This document shows positions 37,212 to 47,016 of a DNA stretch of 64,000 nucleotides, in pieces. Position 1 is the stretch's first letter; the number at the start of each line of letters is the position of its first letter. The DNA is taken from the NCBI RefSeq assembly GCF_000758625.1, contig NZ_CP009283.1, positions 1,561,501-1,625,500 on the forward strand, in the 5' to 3' direction. The DNA comes from Paenibacillus sp. FSL R7-0273. Its GTDB lineage: Bacteria > Bacillota > Bacilli > Paenibacillales > Paenibacillaceae. A model generated the notes under the pieces. It saw only the letters and a list, made by a program, of their open reading frames with translations, did not search any database and was not told the origin of the DNA. The position numbers were made by a program, and so were the translations under genes.

Positions 37212-37968
37212 TATTCTCAAAATGGATTTCTACCGCTTCCGGCACAATAAAATCATGTATCTGCTGCTTCTGGTATTCTGTGCCTTCCAAATCTTCGGTA
37301 TCTTTATGACGAAGCAATATTCGCAGGAGATGGAAAAGGGAGGTGTTTCAGTAAGCAGCCTGACTGAGAGTGATTTCATCCAGTACACCATTTCGCAGCC
37401 GCCCTCCTGGATGCTGATTTACATTGCGGTGTTCACCATCTTTTTCTACACAAGCGAATTCAGCTCAGGCTTCCATAAAAATTACATCCCGATGCACAGA
37501 GCCAGAATTCATTCGGTTTGTTCAAAAATACTGGTTCTCGCAGCGTTTGTCGCTATGCTGTTCCTCACCATGCTCCTTGCCGACTGGATCGGAAGATCAC
37601 TGTTTTTTGACAATACCAGCCTCGGTGATCCTGTGTACCTGATCAAGCTGCTGCTCAGCCAGTTCATGCTGCACTGGGCGTTCTCCATTCTTATTCTCTA
37701 CATTGTTATGGTCGTCAAAAATGTGCTGGTCAGCCTTACCGCCGGATTTGTTCTGGCACTGAATGTGGCAGGGATAGCTCTGTCTGCACTCGAATCGCTG
37801 GTTAACGGCCCGCATCTGTCCCAGTATCTGCTCATGAACACCATCGTCCGGGTAAAGGACTTCAATAGCATCAGTGATATTATCCATACGGCAGCTGTAG
37901 CGGTAATTGTTATTCTTGTATTCAGCTTCCTTGCGGTCCGGTATAAGCTGCGGGAGGATTTGAACTGA
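37204..37968 (+). CDS. ABC-2-type permease
   Basis: A 254-residue membrane protein with about six hydrophobic segments (MYLLLLVFCAFQIFGIF; WMLIYIAVFTIFFYTSEF; ILVLAAFVAMLFLTMLLADWI; and others) and the cytoplasmic motif SSGFHKNYIPMHRAR typical of ABC-2 permeases paired with BcrA-like ATPases. ATG at 37204 or GTG at 37195 are both possible starts. Probably dimerises to form the transport channel with the upstream ATPase. Confidence 0.85.
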   Translation: MLNILKMDFYRFRHNKIMYLLLLVFCAFQIFGIFMTKQYSQEMEKGGVSVSSLTESDFIQYTISQPPSWMLIYIAVFTIFFYTSEFSSGFHKNYIPMHRARIHSVCSKILVLAAFVAMLFLTMLLADWIGRSLFFDNTSLGDPVYLIKLLLSQFMLHWAFSILILYIVMVVKNVLVSLTAGFVLALNVAGIALSALESLVNGPHLSQYLLMNTIVRVKDFNSISDIIHTAAVAVIVILVFSFLAVRYKLREDLN

Positions 37969-38035
37969 AGGGCTGAGGAATGAGGGTGCGGTCGGATGAA
38001 GCGCGGGAAGCCCGTACCTTTTTCACCCGTACATG

Positions 38036-38064
38036 CACTTCTGGGCACTAACCCACATACAATA
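38036..38064 (+). promoter_or_regulatory. Sporulation (sigma-E/sigma-K type) promoter of sigK
   Basis: CATACAATA at 38056-38064 matches the -10 of mother-cell sigma factors (sigma-E CATACANT; sigma-K CATANNNTA), with a GCAC element near 38036-38039 at -35 distance. It lies about 70 bases before the sigK start. Confidence 0.55.
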
Positions 38065-38134
38065 AAAGGACCATGAACCCGTAGTTCTCATCATAGACCG
38101 GTTTCATTGTACATGTGCGGGAGGTGTCGCCAAG

Positions 38135-38836
38135 TTGCCTGGAATCATAAGCACGATTGCACTGTTAATCAAAGAACTGACGCTGCTGGTATCCTACGTA
38201 AGAAATAACGCATTTCCACAGCCTTTATCGGAACAGGACGAGAGCAAATACTTAGGCATGATGGCTGAGGGAGACGCCAAGGCTAGAAATCTGTTAATTG
38301 AACATAATCTGCGCTTAGTCGCACACATAGTAAAAAAGTTCGACAACACAGGCGAAGACATGGAGGATTTGATCTCCATCGGCACGATTGGATTGATCAA
38401 AGCCATTGAAAGTTACCGGCCGAATAAGGGCACAAAGCTCGCCACATTCGCGGCCCGATGTATCGAGAATGAGATATTGATGCACCTGCGTTCGCTGAAA
38501 AAGACCCGCAAGGACGTGTCTCTCCATGATCCGATTGGGACAGACAAAGAGGGGAATGAGATCACGCTAATTGATATCCTCGGTTCGGAGACGGATGATG
38601 TGATTAAAGAGGTGGATCTGAAGATTGAAAAGAGCAAGATATATCGGAACCTCGACATCTTGGACGAGAGGGAGAAAGAGGTCGTCGTCGGCCGCTTCGG
38701 CCTGGATACCGGCGGGGAAGAAAGGACGCAGCGGGAGATTGCGAAGGACTTAGGGATCTCGCGGAGTTATGTGTCGCGCATAGAGAAAAGAGCGTTGATG
38801 AAGCTTTATCATGAGTTTTATAAGGCGAAGCGGTAG
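38135..38836 (+). CDS. sigK: RNA polymerase pro-sigma-K (intact copy)
   Basis: A 233-residue late mother-cell sporulation sigma factor. The N-terminal hydrophobic pro-sequence of about 20 residues precedes the [16 protein letters not shown] segment, where SpoIVFB processes the Bacillus protein. Region 2 ([36 protein letters not shown]) and region 4 ([25 protein letters not shown]) are complete. Start is TTG after GGGAGGTG. Two further 3' copies of this gene, beginning at KKFDNT (codon ~68), occur downstream at 49.03 and 56.97 kb, so the part from codon 68 on may itself have been replaced by an incoming element. The gene is uninterrupted and should be functional. Confidence 0.96.
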   Translation: MPGIISTIALLIKELTLLVSYVRNNAFPQPLSEQDESKYLGMMAEGDAKARNLLIEHNLRLVAHIVKKFDNTGEDMEDLISIGTIGLIKAIESYRPNKGTKLATFAARCIENEILMHLRSLKKTRKDVSLHDPIGTDKEGNEITLIDILGSETDDVIKEVDLKIEKSKIYRNLDILDEREKEVVVGRFGLDTGGEERTQREIAKDLGISRSYVSRIEKRALMKLYHEFYKAKR

Positions 38837-38851
38837 AAAATAATAACTTAG

Positions 38852-38886
38852 GAGGCGACTTATCTTAGGATAAGTTGCTTTTTTTG
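38852..38886 (+). terminator. Terminator of sigK
   Basis: GGCGACTTATC-TTAG-GATAAGTTGCT with a T run. A related terminator follows sigK copy 3 at 57510, whereas copy 2 has a different one. Confidence 0.85.
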
Positions 38887-39225
38887 TGTAACTCTTGAGG
38901 AATTTAATAAAGAAAATGGATGGGGTAAATTAGAATTAAATACAATAATTATATATTTTTTAATAAACTTTTATAATAGTTCTCTCAGAAGAACCTAAGT
39001 TTGATTCTATTCCGCACGTCAACATTAGATGTGGATGGCTACGCGTGAAGCTGTAGGTAACTTTTGTTTGTTAGTTATACCGTCAGCATAGTGAATTCGG
39101 CGCGTTGGATTTCAGGGAAGCTGCATAAGGGGCTTCTAGTTGTTCTCAGTGAACTCTGTTATAGAACTGCTTTGTCGTAAATGATAGTATTATGGGAAAA
39201 ACAGCGAATTAGGCGGTGCCAATGC
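38887..39225. other. AT-rich gap between sigK and the zinc-ribbon gene
   Basis: No convincing gene or RNA. Composition changes abruptly from the GC-rich core to AT-rich DNA directly after the sigK terminator, marking the left edge of the accessory region. Confidence 0.6.
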
Positions 39226-39816
39226 ATGTTAGTTTGCCAAAACTGTGGAAAAGATTTAATGGAAGAAAGCTTATTTTGTAATAAGTGTGGTTCAAAGATA
39301 GCAAGTAGCGGCAATAGTCTAACTGACATACTCAAAGGTGGGAGTCAATTTACTGTCGCAAACGAGCCAAACGTTAGTAATTCTAATGAGAAAGATAGAT
39401 TCCCAGTAAAGGCACTTATTATTATAATCCTCATTGTATCAGCGGTAGGATTATTTAGCTTATATGACCATTTGTCCGAAGATCCCCCTATGAATTTATC
39501 TGATATTTCATCATCTAAATATTCTTATAACGATGATAGCACTGACATTACTACTGAATCTGATTATTCTTGGAGTAAGTCAGCTGGAAGTACAACAGGT
39601 TTTGATTGGTTGGATATGAATAACGCACAAAAGCTGGATATTGTAAGCGGGGTAATTATGGATTGGGAATTAAATAACTTTGAGATCCTAGCAGGCTCTT
39701 CTTATTTTATATCTGCTCTTGATGCTTTTTATGGTGATGAATCTACTAATAGTAATAATTTAGCCGAAGCAATGACTATGATAGGTCTTTCGGGGAACGT
39801 TTTGAGTAAAGAATAG
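39226..39816 (+). CDS. Zinc-ribbon membrane protein
   Basis: A 196-residue protein. The N-terminal zinc ribbon has two Cys pairs (CQNCGKDLMEESLFCNKCG, residues 4-22), then a low-complexity linker, one transmembrane helix (ALIIIILIVSAVGLFSLY near 70) and an acidic, Ser-rich external region. I chose the ATG at 39226 because it starts directly before the ribbon with AGGCGGTG at a good distance. The family (zinc_ribbon_2-type) has many unassigned members; the function is unknown. It lies in the first module after sigK. Confidence 0.75.
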   Translation: MLVCQNCGKDLMEESLFCNKCGSKIASSGNSLTDILKGGSQFTVANEPNVSNSNEKDRFPVKALIIIILIVSAVGLFSLYDHLSEDPPMNLSDISSSKYSYNDDSTDITTESDYSWSKSAGSTTGFDWLDMNNAQKLDIVSGVIMDWELNNFEILAGSSYFISALDAFYGDESTNSNNLAEAMTMIGLSGNVLSKE

Positions 39817-39919
39817 TTTTATGTTACTGACTATGACTATAGAAGCTCTGTTTCTTAACGGAGTTAATCCTCAAAGTCTACTTCATCATAAATTTAAAAA
39901 GGAAAGTTGAGGTTTTCAT

Positions 39920-41098
39920 GTGAAAAAGAAGTTAATCAGTTTTATGACTGCTGCCCTCGTCTTTACAAATGTTGTAGGGGTGGTTGCTGCGAAAAACTAC
40001 GAATTCTTACCACAAGCGGTTTGGTCTCAAACGCCCAATGAAGATTACATACCGATTCAAGCCGAGAGTTATTATGTGCCAGGTAAAGAAATACTGTACT
40101 TACATGTTGGGGAAGAACGAGCCTCGGAGACTAAGGTTTGGTCACCTGATACACTTCGGGCAGTAGATCCCAAAACGGGAAAAGTTCAGTGGGTATTTTC
40201 CTTTGCAAAAGCAGGATATGGATGGCCAAGTACAGAAGATCCATTTTCTTATGCACAAGATGGTACGGTATACGCCTATTTTTCATCTGAAGGACTTCTA
40301 TATTCTGTAAGTCCCGCAGGGAAAGAAAACTGGAGTAAACGTGTAGGGCAAGATCTATCGCTCTCTGATAGCAAGTTGTTTCTTATGGGAGATGGTACCT
40401 TAATTGTAGCTGGGCAAAAATCTACGAAGATCGGTGCAGAAACGGTACAAATGATATCTTTCAATAAAAATGGTAAACAGATAGGGAGTAAGACTATATA
40501 CGGAAAATTAAATACTGTGTCGAAAAATCAGATCGCCATAGAAGTGATAACGAAAAAAGGCGATGCTCAAAAAGTTGAGGTGTATAATTCTTCTCTACAG
40601 CGTTCATTTCAATACACTTTTCCCAAGGGAGCATATGTGAACTTTTACACTGCTTTTGCACTCGATGATGGTACTTTTATTTTTTCTGTTAACCAAACAA
40701 AAATGCATAAACTCATAGCATTATCGCCTAATGGTTCGGCTATCTGGGGAAGAACGATCGATCAATTTGGATTTGCTTTTCAAGCTGGGGCTGATTATTT
40801 GGTATTTAATCCTCATACAAAAAAAATTAGTTTGTTTAGCCAGAAAGGTTTAGTAAAGGAAAGGATATTATCGAATTTAATTTTGCCTGAGGGAGACGGT
40901 CTGCCTACGGCAAAGAAAACTGTAGAAGGAAAACTACTGGTAGATTTGCTTAGCAAACAGTATATTTTTGACGCAAAAACGCTGTACACTGTGCACGAAT
41001 TTAGTCAGATAAATGGTACAGTTTTAGATTACCGGAAAAATAGTATATTAGTATACGCTTGGCGTGAGAATAAAATCTCAAAGCATGTACTGAATTAA
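39920..41098 (+). CDS. Secreted PQQ-like beta-propeller protein
   Basis: A 392-residue protein with a Sec signal peptide (MKKKLISFMTAALVFTNVVGVVAA) and repeated blade-like segments such as AVDPKTGKVQWVFSF, SVSPAGKENWSKRV and ALSPNGSAIWGRTI, typical of PQQ-like propellers. Start is GTG at 39920, since the overlapping ATG is followed at once by a stop. It is probably exported and binds a ligand or protein. It has no clear link to defence; together with the zinc-ribbon gene it may be separate cargo inserted upstream of the Mrr-like gene. Confidence 0.8.
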   Translation: MKKKLISFMTAALVFTNVVGVVAAKNYEFLPQAVWSQTPNEDYIPIQAESYYVPGKEILYLHVGEERASETKVWSPDTLRAVDPKTGKVQWVFSFAKAGYGWPSTEDPFSYAQDGTVYAYFSSEGLLYSVSPAGKENWSKRVGQDLSLSDSKLFLMGDGTLIVAGQKSTKIGAETVQMISFNKNGKQIGSKTIYGKLNTVSKNQIAIEVITKKGDAQKVEVYNSSLQRSFQYTFPKGAYVNFYTAFALDDGTFIFSVNQTKMHKLIALSPNGSAIWGRTIDQFGFAFQAGADYLVFNPHTKKISLFSQKGLVKERILSNLILPEGDGLPTAKKTVEGKLLVDLLSKQYIFDAKTLYTVHEFSQINGTVLDYRKNSILVYAWRENKISKHVLN

Positions 41099-41119
41099 TG
41101 TACTTGCTGTTTGATAGAA

Positions 41120-41156
41120 GAGCCGTGGATTTGTCTTTTGACAGGCTCTTTTTTTT
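41120..41156 (+). terminator. Terminator preceding the Mrr-like gene
   Basis: GAGCC...TGTC-TTTT-GACA-GGCTC followed by eight T. Very similar to the terminator after sigK copy 2 (49540-49567); the homology continues into the next gene's 5' end. Confidence 0.85.
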
Positions 41157-41284
41157 GTCGAAATTTAGACGAATAGTTCGAAAGGGTTATGTAAAAAGTA
41201 GTGCTTTTGTGTAAAACATTTGAAATTTTATGTTATAATTTGGATAACTATAATGCTTTTATTACATAATTTGGAGGGGTAAAG

Positions 41285-42942
41285 GTGGCTCGTAGTTTTG
41301 GAAGTACAGTGAATAAAATGATTAAAGAAACTGCAAAGGCGCAGCGAGCGGCTGAAAGATCCAGAAATGCTTCTATTCGGCAGCAGGAAAGACATTAAGA
41401 CTGCAGCGGCAATATGAACGTGAGAATGAGCGTGCGATTAAACAAACTATACGTGAGCAAAAGGCATATGAAAAAGAACAAAAGGCACTATACATAGAAG
41501 GACGTAAAGAGGAAACGAACGATTATAATGAAGAAGTTGTTTACCGGCTGAATGAATTTAAATCCATTGTAAGTGAAACGCTCAAGGTGGATGATACGAT
41601 TTCTTTTGAATCACTATACAAGAAGGATGAGTATCCTGCTTACGTAGAACCCTATGTTAAGCCAGTTCAAGCTAATTCAGTACCGGTGAAAGAGAGCTAT
41701 TTTGCAAGAGTTGCTATGGAACCCTCTTTTATAGAGAAAATCAGTGGCCTCGGTAAAAAGGCACGGCTAAGATCTATTGAAGCAGCGGAGGACTCATTTA
41801 ATTATGCTCTTCAAAATTATGAGTCTGCTGAAACTAAGAGAAACGAACTGATTAAGGAGAATGAAATATTCCTCAGCTCTGCAAGAGCAGAATATGACGA
41901 AGCAAAGCGCTTATATCTCGAGGAAATAGCTTCTCATAATAGCTCAATTAATGATTTTAAGAGTAGCTATTTCAATATAGACAAAGAGGGAATAGAAGCT
42001 TACAACACAATGGTTCTGGAACGTTCCAATTACAGTGACATTTTCCCGCAAACCTTTGATTTAATCTATTTGGAAGAGAGCAAGGAATTATTAGTAGAGT
42101 ATGAATTACCGGATGTGACGGCTGTACCACAGAATAAAGAATATAAGTATACACAGAGCCGTGATGAGATCAAAGGAGTTCCTTTTAAACCCAAAGAGCT
42201 GAATGAGATTTACTCTATACTTGTAGCTTCAATAGCCCTCCGTAGGCTTCATGAGCTGTTTGAAGCTGACCAAGGGGGACATTTGGATTCTATCGTGTTT
42301 AATGGAGTGGTATCCACAGTGGACTTAAGTACAGGGCTCGACATCCGGCCGTGCATAGTAACTATTCAGACCCGGAAAGAAGAATTCATGAAGTTCGATT
42401 TCGCTAGAGTGGACATTCTTGCTTGTGTAAAAGGTCTTAAAGCCCAGCTTTCCCCTTCTGTAACTGAACTTACCCCTGTCAAACCTATTGTCGATCTTGT
42501 CATGTACGATGAACGATTTGTAAATGAAAGAGATATGATATCCACTCTTGATACTCGAACCAACCTTTTGGAGATGGACCCTTTTGATTTTGAACACCTG
42601 GTATGTAATTTGTTTTCGAAAATAGGTCTTGAATCTAAACTGACACGTTCTAGCCGAGACGGTGGAGTCGATGTCATTGCTTTTGACCCGCGTCCTGTTT
42701 TCGGTGGGAAATATGTGATTCAGGCAAAAAGATATAAGAATACTGTAGAGGTAGCTGCAGTCCGCGACCTATACGGTACCATGATGAACGAGAATGCCTC
42801 GAAAGGGATTTTGGTTACCACATCAACGTATGGACCCGACGCCAGAAGCTTTGCCAAGGACAAGCCTATTGAGTTAATTGATGGCCGGGTACTGTTGCAT
42901 ATGTTAGAGGAGCAGGGAATTTATGCGAAGATTCAGTTGTGA
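41285..42942 (+). pseudogene. Mrr-like restriction endonuclease, 5' frameshifted
   Basis: The gene opens with GTG at 41285 after GGAGGGG (reading MARSFGSTVNKMIKE...) but hits TAA at 41396. The next frame is open from 41356 to the end of the gene and continues the same highly charged coiled-coil region, so a single base seems lost near 41390-41396. The C-terminal nuclease domain is intact: FDFEHLVCNLFSKIGLESK, the catalytic core D in GGVDVIAF and QAK in YVIQAKRYK, and GILVTTSTYGPDARSFA. Mrr-type enzymes cut modified foreign DNA. GTG at 41587 could restart translation of a 451-residue product lacking the N-terminal part. A decayed copy of its 5' end lies at 49694-49860. Confidence 0.75.
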
Positions 42943-43041
42943 ACGTTGCATCTCATCAATAGCACTACTCCGATGGACTGCTTAATGAGAGAGGTCAAAT
43001 ATCTATACAGTTCCCTAGATGTTTATAAAGGACGGATTAAA

Positions 43042-46000
43042 ATGACGGATAAGCAACTCAGTAATCCTTTTTCTACTGGTAATGGAGGAGGACATTTTGA
43101 AGCCCATGTTCAAGCTTCTTTTGTCGCTTTGATGCTAACAGGAGGTATCGCACCTTGCTTGCCTCATTGGCCTATAACAGAAATAAAACTGCAGGGTAGA
43201 ATCGATGGGTTTAATACGGATGATTTAATTGTTTTTGTAGAAAATCCAGTCCACGGAGAGAGGCGAAAGTTACTCGGGCAGATCAAACATAGAATAAACA
43301 TAACTAGAGAAAATGAAGTCTTCTCAGAAGTGATTAGGGCAGCATGGAGTGATTTTAATAATCCTAGGATTTTCACAAAAGGAAAAGATTCTATTGCTTT
43401 AATTTGCGGACCACTTAATGCAACAGATTTTTATAGTGTGCATTGGCTGTTAAATCAAGCTAAACACACCAAAAATGTTGACGAATTTGAGAGGCAGGTA
43501 ACAAAAGCTAATTTAAGCCCATCAAAAAGTGAAGAGAAACTAAAAGTATTCAAGCATCATCTAAAGTTGGCGAATAATGAAAAGGAAGTACCGGAGATTG
43601 AGTTGTATGCATTTTTAAACCATTTTTATTTATTGGGTTACGATCTTGGAAATGAAGAAGGTGTTGTATTATCTTTGCTCCATTCGCACATTTCCCAGTA
43701 TCACAGAACAAATCCGCAATTTGTATGGGCCCGTATAGTTGATTATGTTCAAACGTGGAACCAAAATGCAGGAACCATCACACTTGCAAAAGTACCCGAG
43801 GATCTAAAAGATACTTTTAAAGAACCAAGTCTTACCTATATGCCTGCAGAATTAATGCTATTACCAGATGACTTAAATATTGACTGGAGTAAGCATTCTT
43901 ACGCGCGCACTATTGCATTAATGAACTTAATTGGAGCTTGGGATGAAAACAATGAAGCAGATATGGAAGTTATAACTTTATTTTTTGATAAAAACAAAAC
44001 TGATTTTATCACACAAGCCAGAGAACTGCTTCAACTAAACGGAAGTCCGCTTTCACTGCAAAATGGTATCTGGAAAGTTACTGAAAGAGTTTCATATTGG
44101 GATATACTTGGCTCGCAAATTTTTGATGGTGATCTTGATACTTTTACTGGAGTAATTGTGACAGTATTATCGGAGACAAACCCCGCTTTCGATCTACATC
44201 CGGAAAATAGATTTGCAGCAGAGATATATGGTAAGGTTTTCGTTTATTCTTCAGTTTTAAGAAATAGTCTAGCGGAAAGCTTGGCTCTCTTGGGGATTAA
44301 AGCAGATGCATTAATTAATTGCTCGTATGATAAGACTAATGTAACGGCAATTTTATCTACTCGTGGAATATTCCAAGACAAATTAAAATGGGAACTTTGG
44401 GGCAGTTTACATAGTTTACTACCCATTTTGGCCGAAGCTGTACCTGAAGAGTTCTTGGACTCAGTGGAGAATGCGTTGCTTGCTAATCCTTGCCCCCTAG
44501 GCGAGCTCTTTTTGCAAGAAAGTAAAGGAATGTTCGGAAGCAATTACCTGACTGGCTTGTTATGGGCGTTAGAAGCCTTAGCTTGGGATGGGAAATATTT
44601 TATCAGAGTATGCGCTATTCTTGGCGAACTAGCTAGTTACGATCCTGGTGGCAACTCTGGAAACCGACCTGATAAATCACTATCAACGACTCTGTTACCA
44701 TGGTTTCCACAAACAATAGCGTCAATTGAGAAGCGGAAAGCAGTTGCAAGAATATTATCTAATGAATGTCCTGACGTTGCTTGGCGACTCTTTATTGAAT
44801 TACTTCCCGATCAACAGCGGACATCAGTAGGGAGCTATAAGCCCAAGTGGAGAAATATAATTCCAGAAGATTGGGAAAATGAAGTAACTCAATTTGATTA
44901 CTGGGAGCAAGTTTCGTTTTATGCTGAAATGCTTGTTTCATTAGCTGGAGTAGACATAACAAAATTAAGCGTGATTATTGATCTTCTAAACAAACTTCCA
45001 AGAACTACTTTTGATCAGTTGCTTAATGTACTTTCTTCTGAGGCAATATTAGAGCTTTCCGAAGACGAGAAGTTTCCTCTCTGGGATAAGCTTTTCTTTT
45101 TTATTAATAAACATCGTTGCTATGTTGATGCAGATTGGGCATTAAAAGATGATTTGCTTTCCTTAATTGAAGGTGTAGCTTCAAAGCTTGCTCCAACTAA
45201 CCCTATTAAACTTTATCGCCATTTGTTTATTGAGAATGATTTTGATCTTTTTGAAGATATAGACGATTGGGAGGAACAAAGTGAAAGGCTAGAGGAAAGA
45301 CGGAAGGAAGTAGTTAAGGAGATTCTGGATTTATATGGATTAGATGCTGTAATTCAATTTGTAAAGGAAGTCCAATCACCTATAAAAGTAGGCCAATCTT
45401 TAGGAGACTTAGGTAATGAAGAACTCGAAATAGTAATGTTACCTCAATATTTAGATTTTGATAATGAAAATTATAATAACTTTATCAGAGGATATGTATG
45501 GCGCCGCCAATTAAATAAAGGGTGGGCTTGGACTGATGAAATTGATAAAAATGATTGGACTACTAAGCAAATTGCACAATTTCTAATTTATTTACCTTTT
45601 ACTAATGAAACATGGGTTCGTGCTTCACAATGGTTAGAAAACTCAGAAGGAGAGTACTGGACAAATATTGATTTTAACCCTCGTATTGCTAGAGAAGATT
45701 TAGGGTGGGCTATTGATAAGTTACTAGAGTATGGAAGGCCACATGCTGCTATTAACTGTATGCATACAATGCTGTATATGAAGAAATCGCTAGATCTCCA
45801 GCAATGTGTTAGAGCGCTAATGTTAGCTCTTTCTTCATCTGAACCGTCTTACATGATGAAAACTCATAATATCGTAGAAATAGTTAAAATCCTTCAGGAT
45901 TCATCTGAAATTTCAGATAATGATCTATTTAATGTGGAATGGGCATATTTAAAACTTTTAGATCGCTATAACAAAGGAAAGCCTAAAACGATCGAATTTT

Positions 46001-46581
46001 CACTTGCTAGTGACCCTGTATTCTTTTGTGAAATTATTCGTCTAATTTATCGTTCCAATAATAGTGATGTGATACCTGAATTAAGTGAGCAACAAAAAGC
46101 AATTGCTGATAATGCATGGTACCTGTTTAAAAATTGGAGCGTGATTCCAGGTACACAAAAGGATGGAAGCTTCAATGGTGAATTATTCTCTAACTGGCTC
46201 CAAAAAGTTAAAGAAATTTGCAAAGAGTCAGGTCATTTAGAAGTTGCACTTATTAAAGTAGGGGAAGTTTTAATTTATGCTCCTGCTGATCCTGATGGTT
46301 TATGGATTAATCATTTTGTAGCAAAAGAATTAAATCATAGGGAAGTACAAGACATGAGAAGTGGATACAGTTCGGGAATGTTTAATTCACGAGGAGCACA
46401 TTGGGTTGACCCTACGGCAAAGCCTGAATTAGATCTCGCCATGCAGTACAGACAAAAAGCAGAAGAAGTTGAGAATTCCGGTTATCAACGGTTTGCAGTA
46501 ACACTTAGGCATTTGTCAGTAACATATGAAGGTGAGGCGCGACGTATTATTCAAAGACATGGGGAACGTCATTATGAATAA
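43042..46581 (+). CDS. Large PD-(D/E)xK-like protein with long helical region (putative defence effector)
   Basis: A 1,179-residue protein. The N-terminus (STGNGGGHFEAHVQASFVALML) followed by GRIDGFNTDDLIVFV and LLGQIKH looks like a DUF4297/Cap4-like nuclease: acidic D60-D61, then Q80-x-K82. The remainder is mostly helical with no Walker A motif that I can find, so unlike STAND proteins with similar N-termini it appears to lack the NTPase core. The ATG at 43042 is preferred, with AAAGGA at a good distance, over TTG at 42946. It follows the Mrr-like gene and is probably in the same unit. Function in antiviral defence is inference from architecture and neighbours. Confidence 0.7.
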   Translation: MTDKQLSNPFSTGNGGGHFEAHVQASFVALMLTGGIAPCLPHWPITEIKLQGRIDGFNTDDLIVFVENPVHGERRKLLGQIKHRINITRENEVFSEVIRAAWSDFNNPRIFTKGKDSIALICGPLNATDFYSVHWLLNQAKHTKNVDEFERQVTKANLSPSKSEEKLKVFKHHLKLANNEKEVPEIELYAFLNHFYLLGYDLGNEEGVVLSLLHSHISQYHRTNPQFVWARIVDYVQTWNQNAGTITLAKVPEDLKDTFKEPSLTYMPAELMLLPDDLNIDWSKHSYARTIALMNLIGAWDENNEADMEVITLFFDKNKTDFITQARELLQLNGSPLSLQNGIWKVTERVSYWDILGSQIFDGDLDTFTGVIVTVLSETNPAFDLHPENRFAAEIYGKVFVYSSVLRNSLAESLALLGIKADALINCSYDKTNVTAILSTRGIFQDKLKWELWGSLHSLLPILAEAVPEEFLDSVENALLANPCPLGELFLQESKGMFGSNYLTGLLWALEALAWDGKYFIRVCAILGELASYDPGGNSGNRPDKSLSTTLLPWFPQTIASIEKRKAVARILSNECPDVAWRLFIELLPDQQRTSVGSYKPKWRNIIPEDWENEVTQFDYWEQVSFYAEMLVSLAGVDITKLSVIIDLLNKLPRTTFDQLLNVLSSEAILELSEDEKFPLWDKLFFFINKHRCYVDADWALKDDLLSLIEGVASKLAPTNPIKLYRHLFIENDFDLFEDIDDWEEQSERLEERRKEVVKEILDLYGLDAVIQFVKEVQSPIKVGQSLGDLGNEELEIVMLPQYLDFDNENYNNFIRGYVWRRQLNKGWAWTDEIDKNDWTTKQIAQFLIYLPFTNETWVRASQWLENSEGEYWTNIDFNPRIAREDLGWAIDKLLEYGRPHAAINCMHTMLYMKKSLDLQQCVRALMLALSSSEPSYMMKTHNIVEIVKILQDSSEISDNDLFNVEWAYLKLLDRYNKGKPKTIEFSLASDPVFFCEIIRLIYRSNNSDVIPELSEQQKAIADNAWYLFKNWSVIPGTQKDGSFNGELFSNWLQKVKEICKESGHLEVALIKVGEVLIYAPADPDGLWINHFVAKELNHREVQDMRSGYSSGMFNSRGAHWVDPTAKPELDLAMQYRQKAEEVENSGYQRFAVTLRHLSVTYEGEARRIIQRHGERHYE

Positions 46582-47016
46582 ATTTATGATAATAACATAA
46601 ATGCTGTGTCGTAATAAGAATTGAACTTTCATTCAGCGAAATACTCGTAAGGATATATTCCTTCACAAATAATTTAGAACGAGAAAATTAAGCGACTAAA
46701 TCATGAATTTCATAAGGTAAAACATTAGGGCGTTTAGTAGTTAATATTATCTTTTTGGGGATATAAAAGATAGTTACAAAAGTTGAAAAGAGTGATATTT
46801 AAATGGATAAAATTAGATTCGTGATGTTATAGGGATAAATATGGCCCGCTTTAATGTGGATTGGGGATATAGAATACTTATTATTTTAGTAGGAGCATAA
46901 CATGCAGCTGAAAATCAAGAACTACAGATATGCTCATGAATATAGATGAGGAGAGCACAGTTTAGAATGAAGAAATAGATTGTTTTATAATATTCATGGA
47001 AGTAGGGTGGATGTAT
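46582..47016. other. AT-rich gap before the Septu-like genes
   Basis: About 430 bases without a supported gene. No terminator or obvious non-coding RNA fold could be assigned by eye. AGGGTGG at its end serves as the ribosome binding site of the ATPase gene. Confidence 0.5.

Noticed and set aside
38135..38836. sigK interrupted by a skin-like element needing excision in sporulation
   Set aside because: The first copy is complete from pro-sequence to C-terminus; only extra 3' halves lie downstream.
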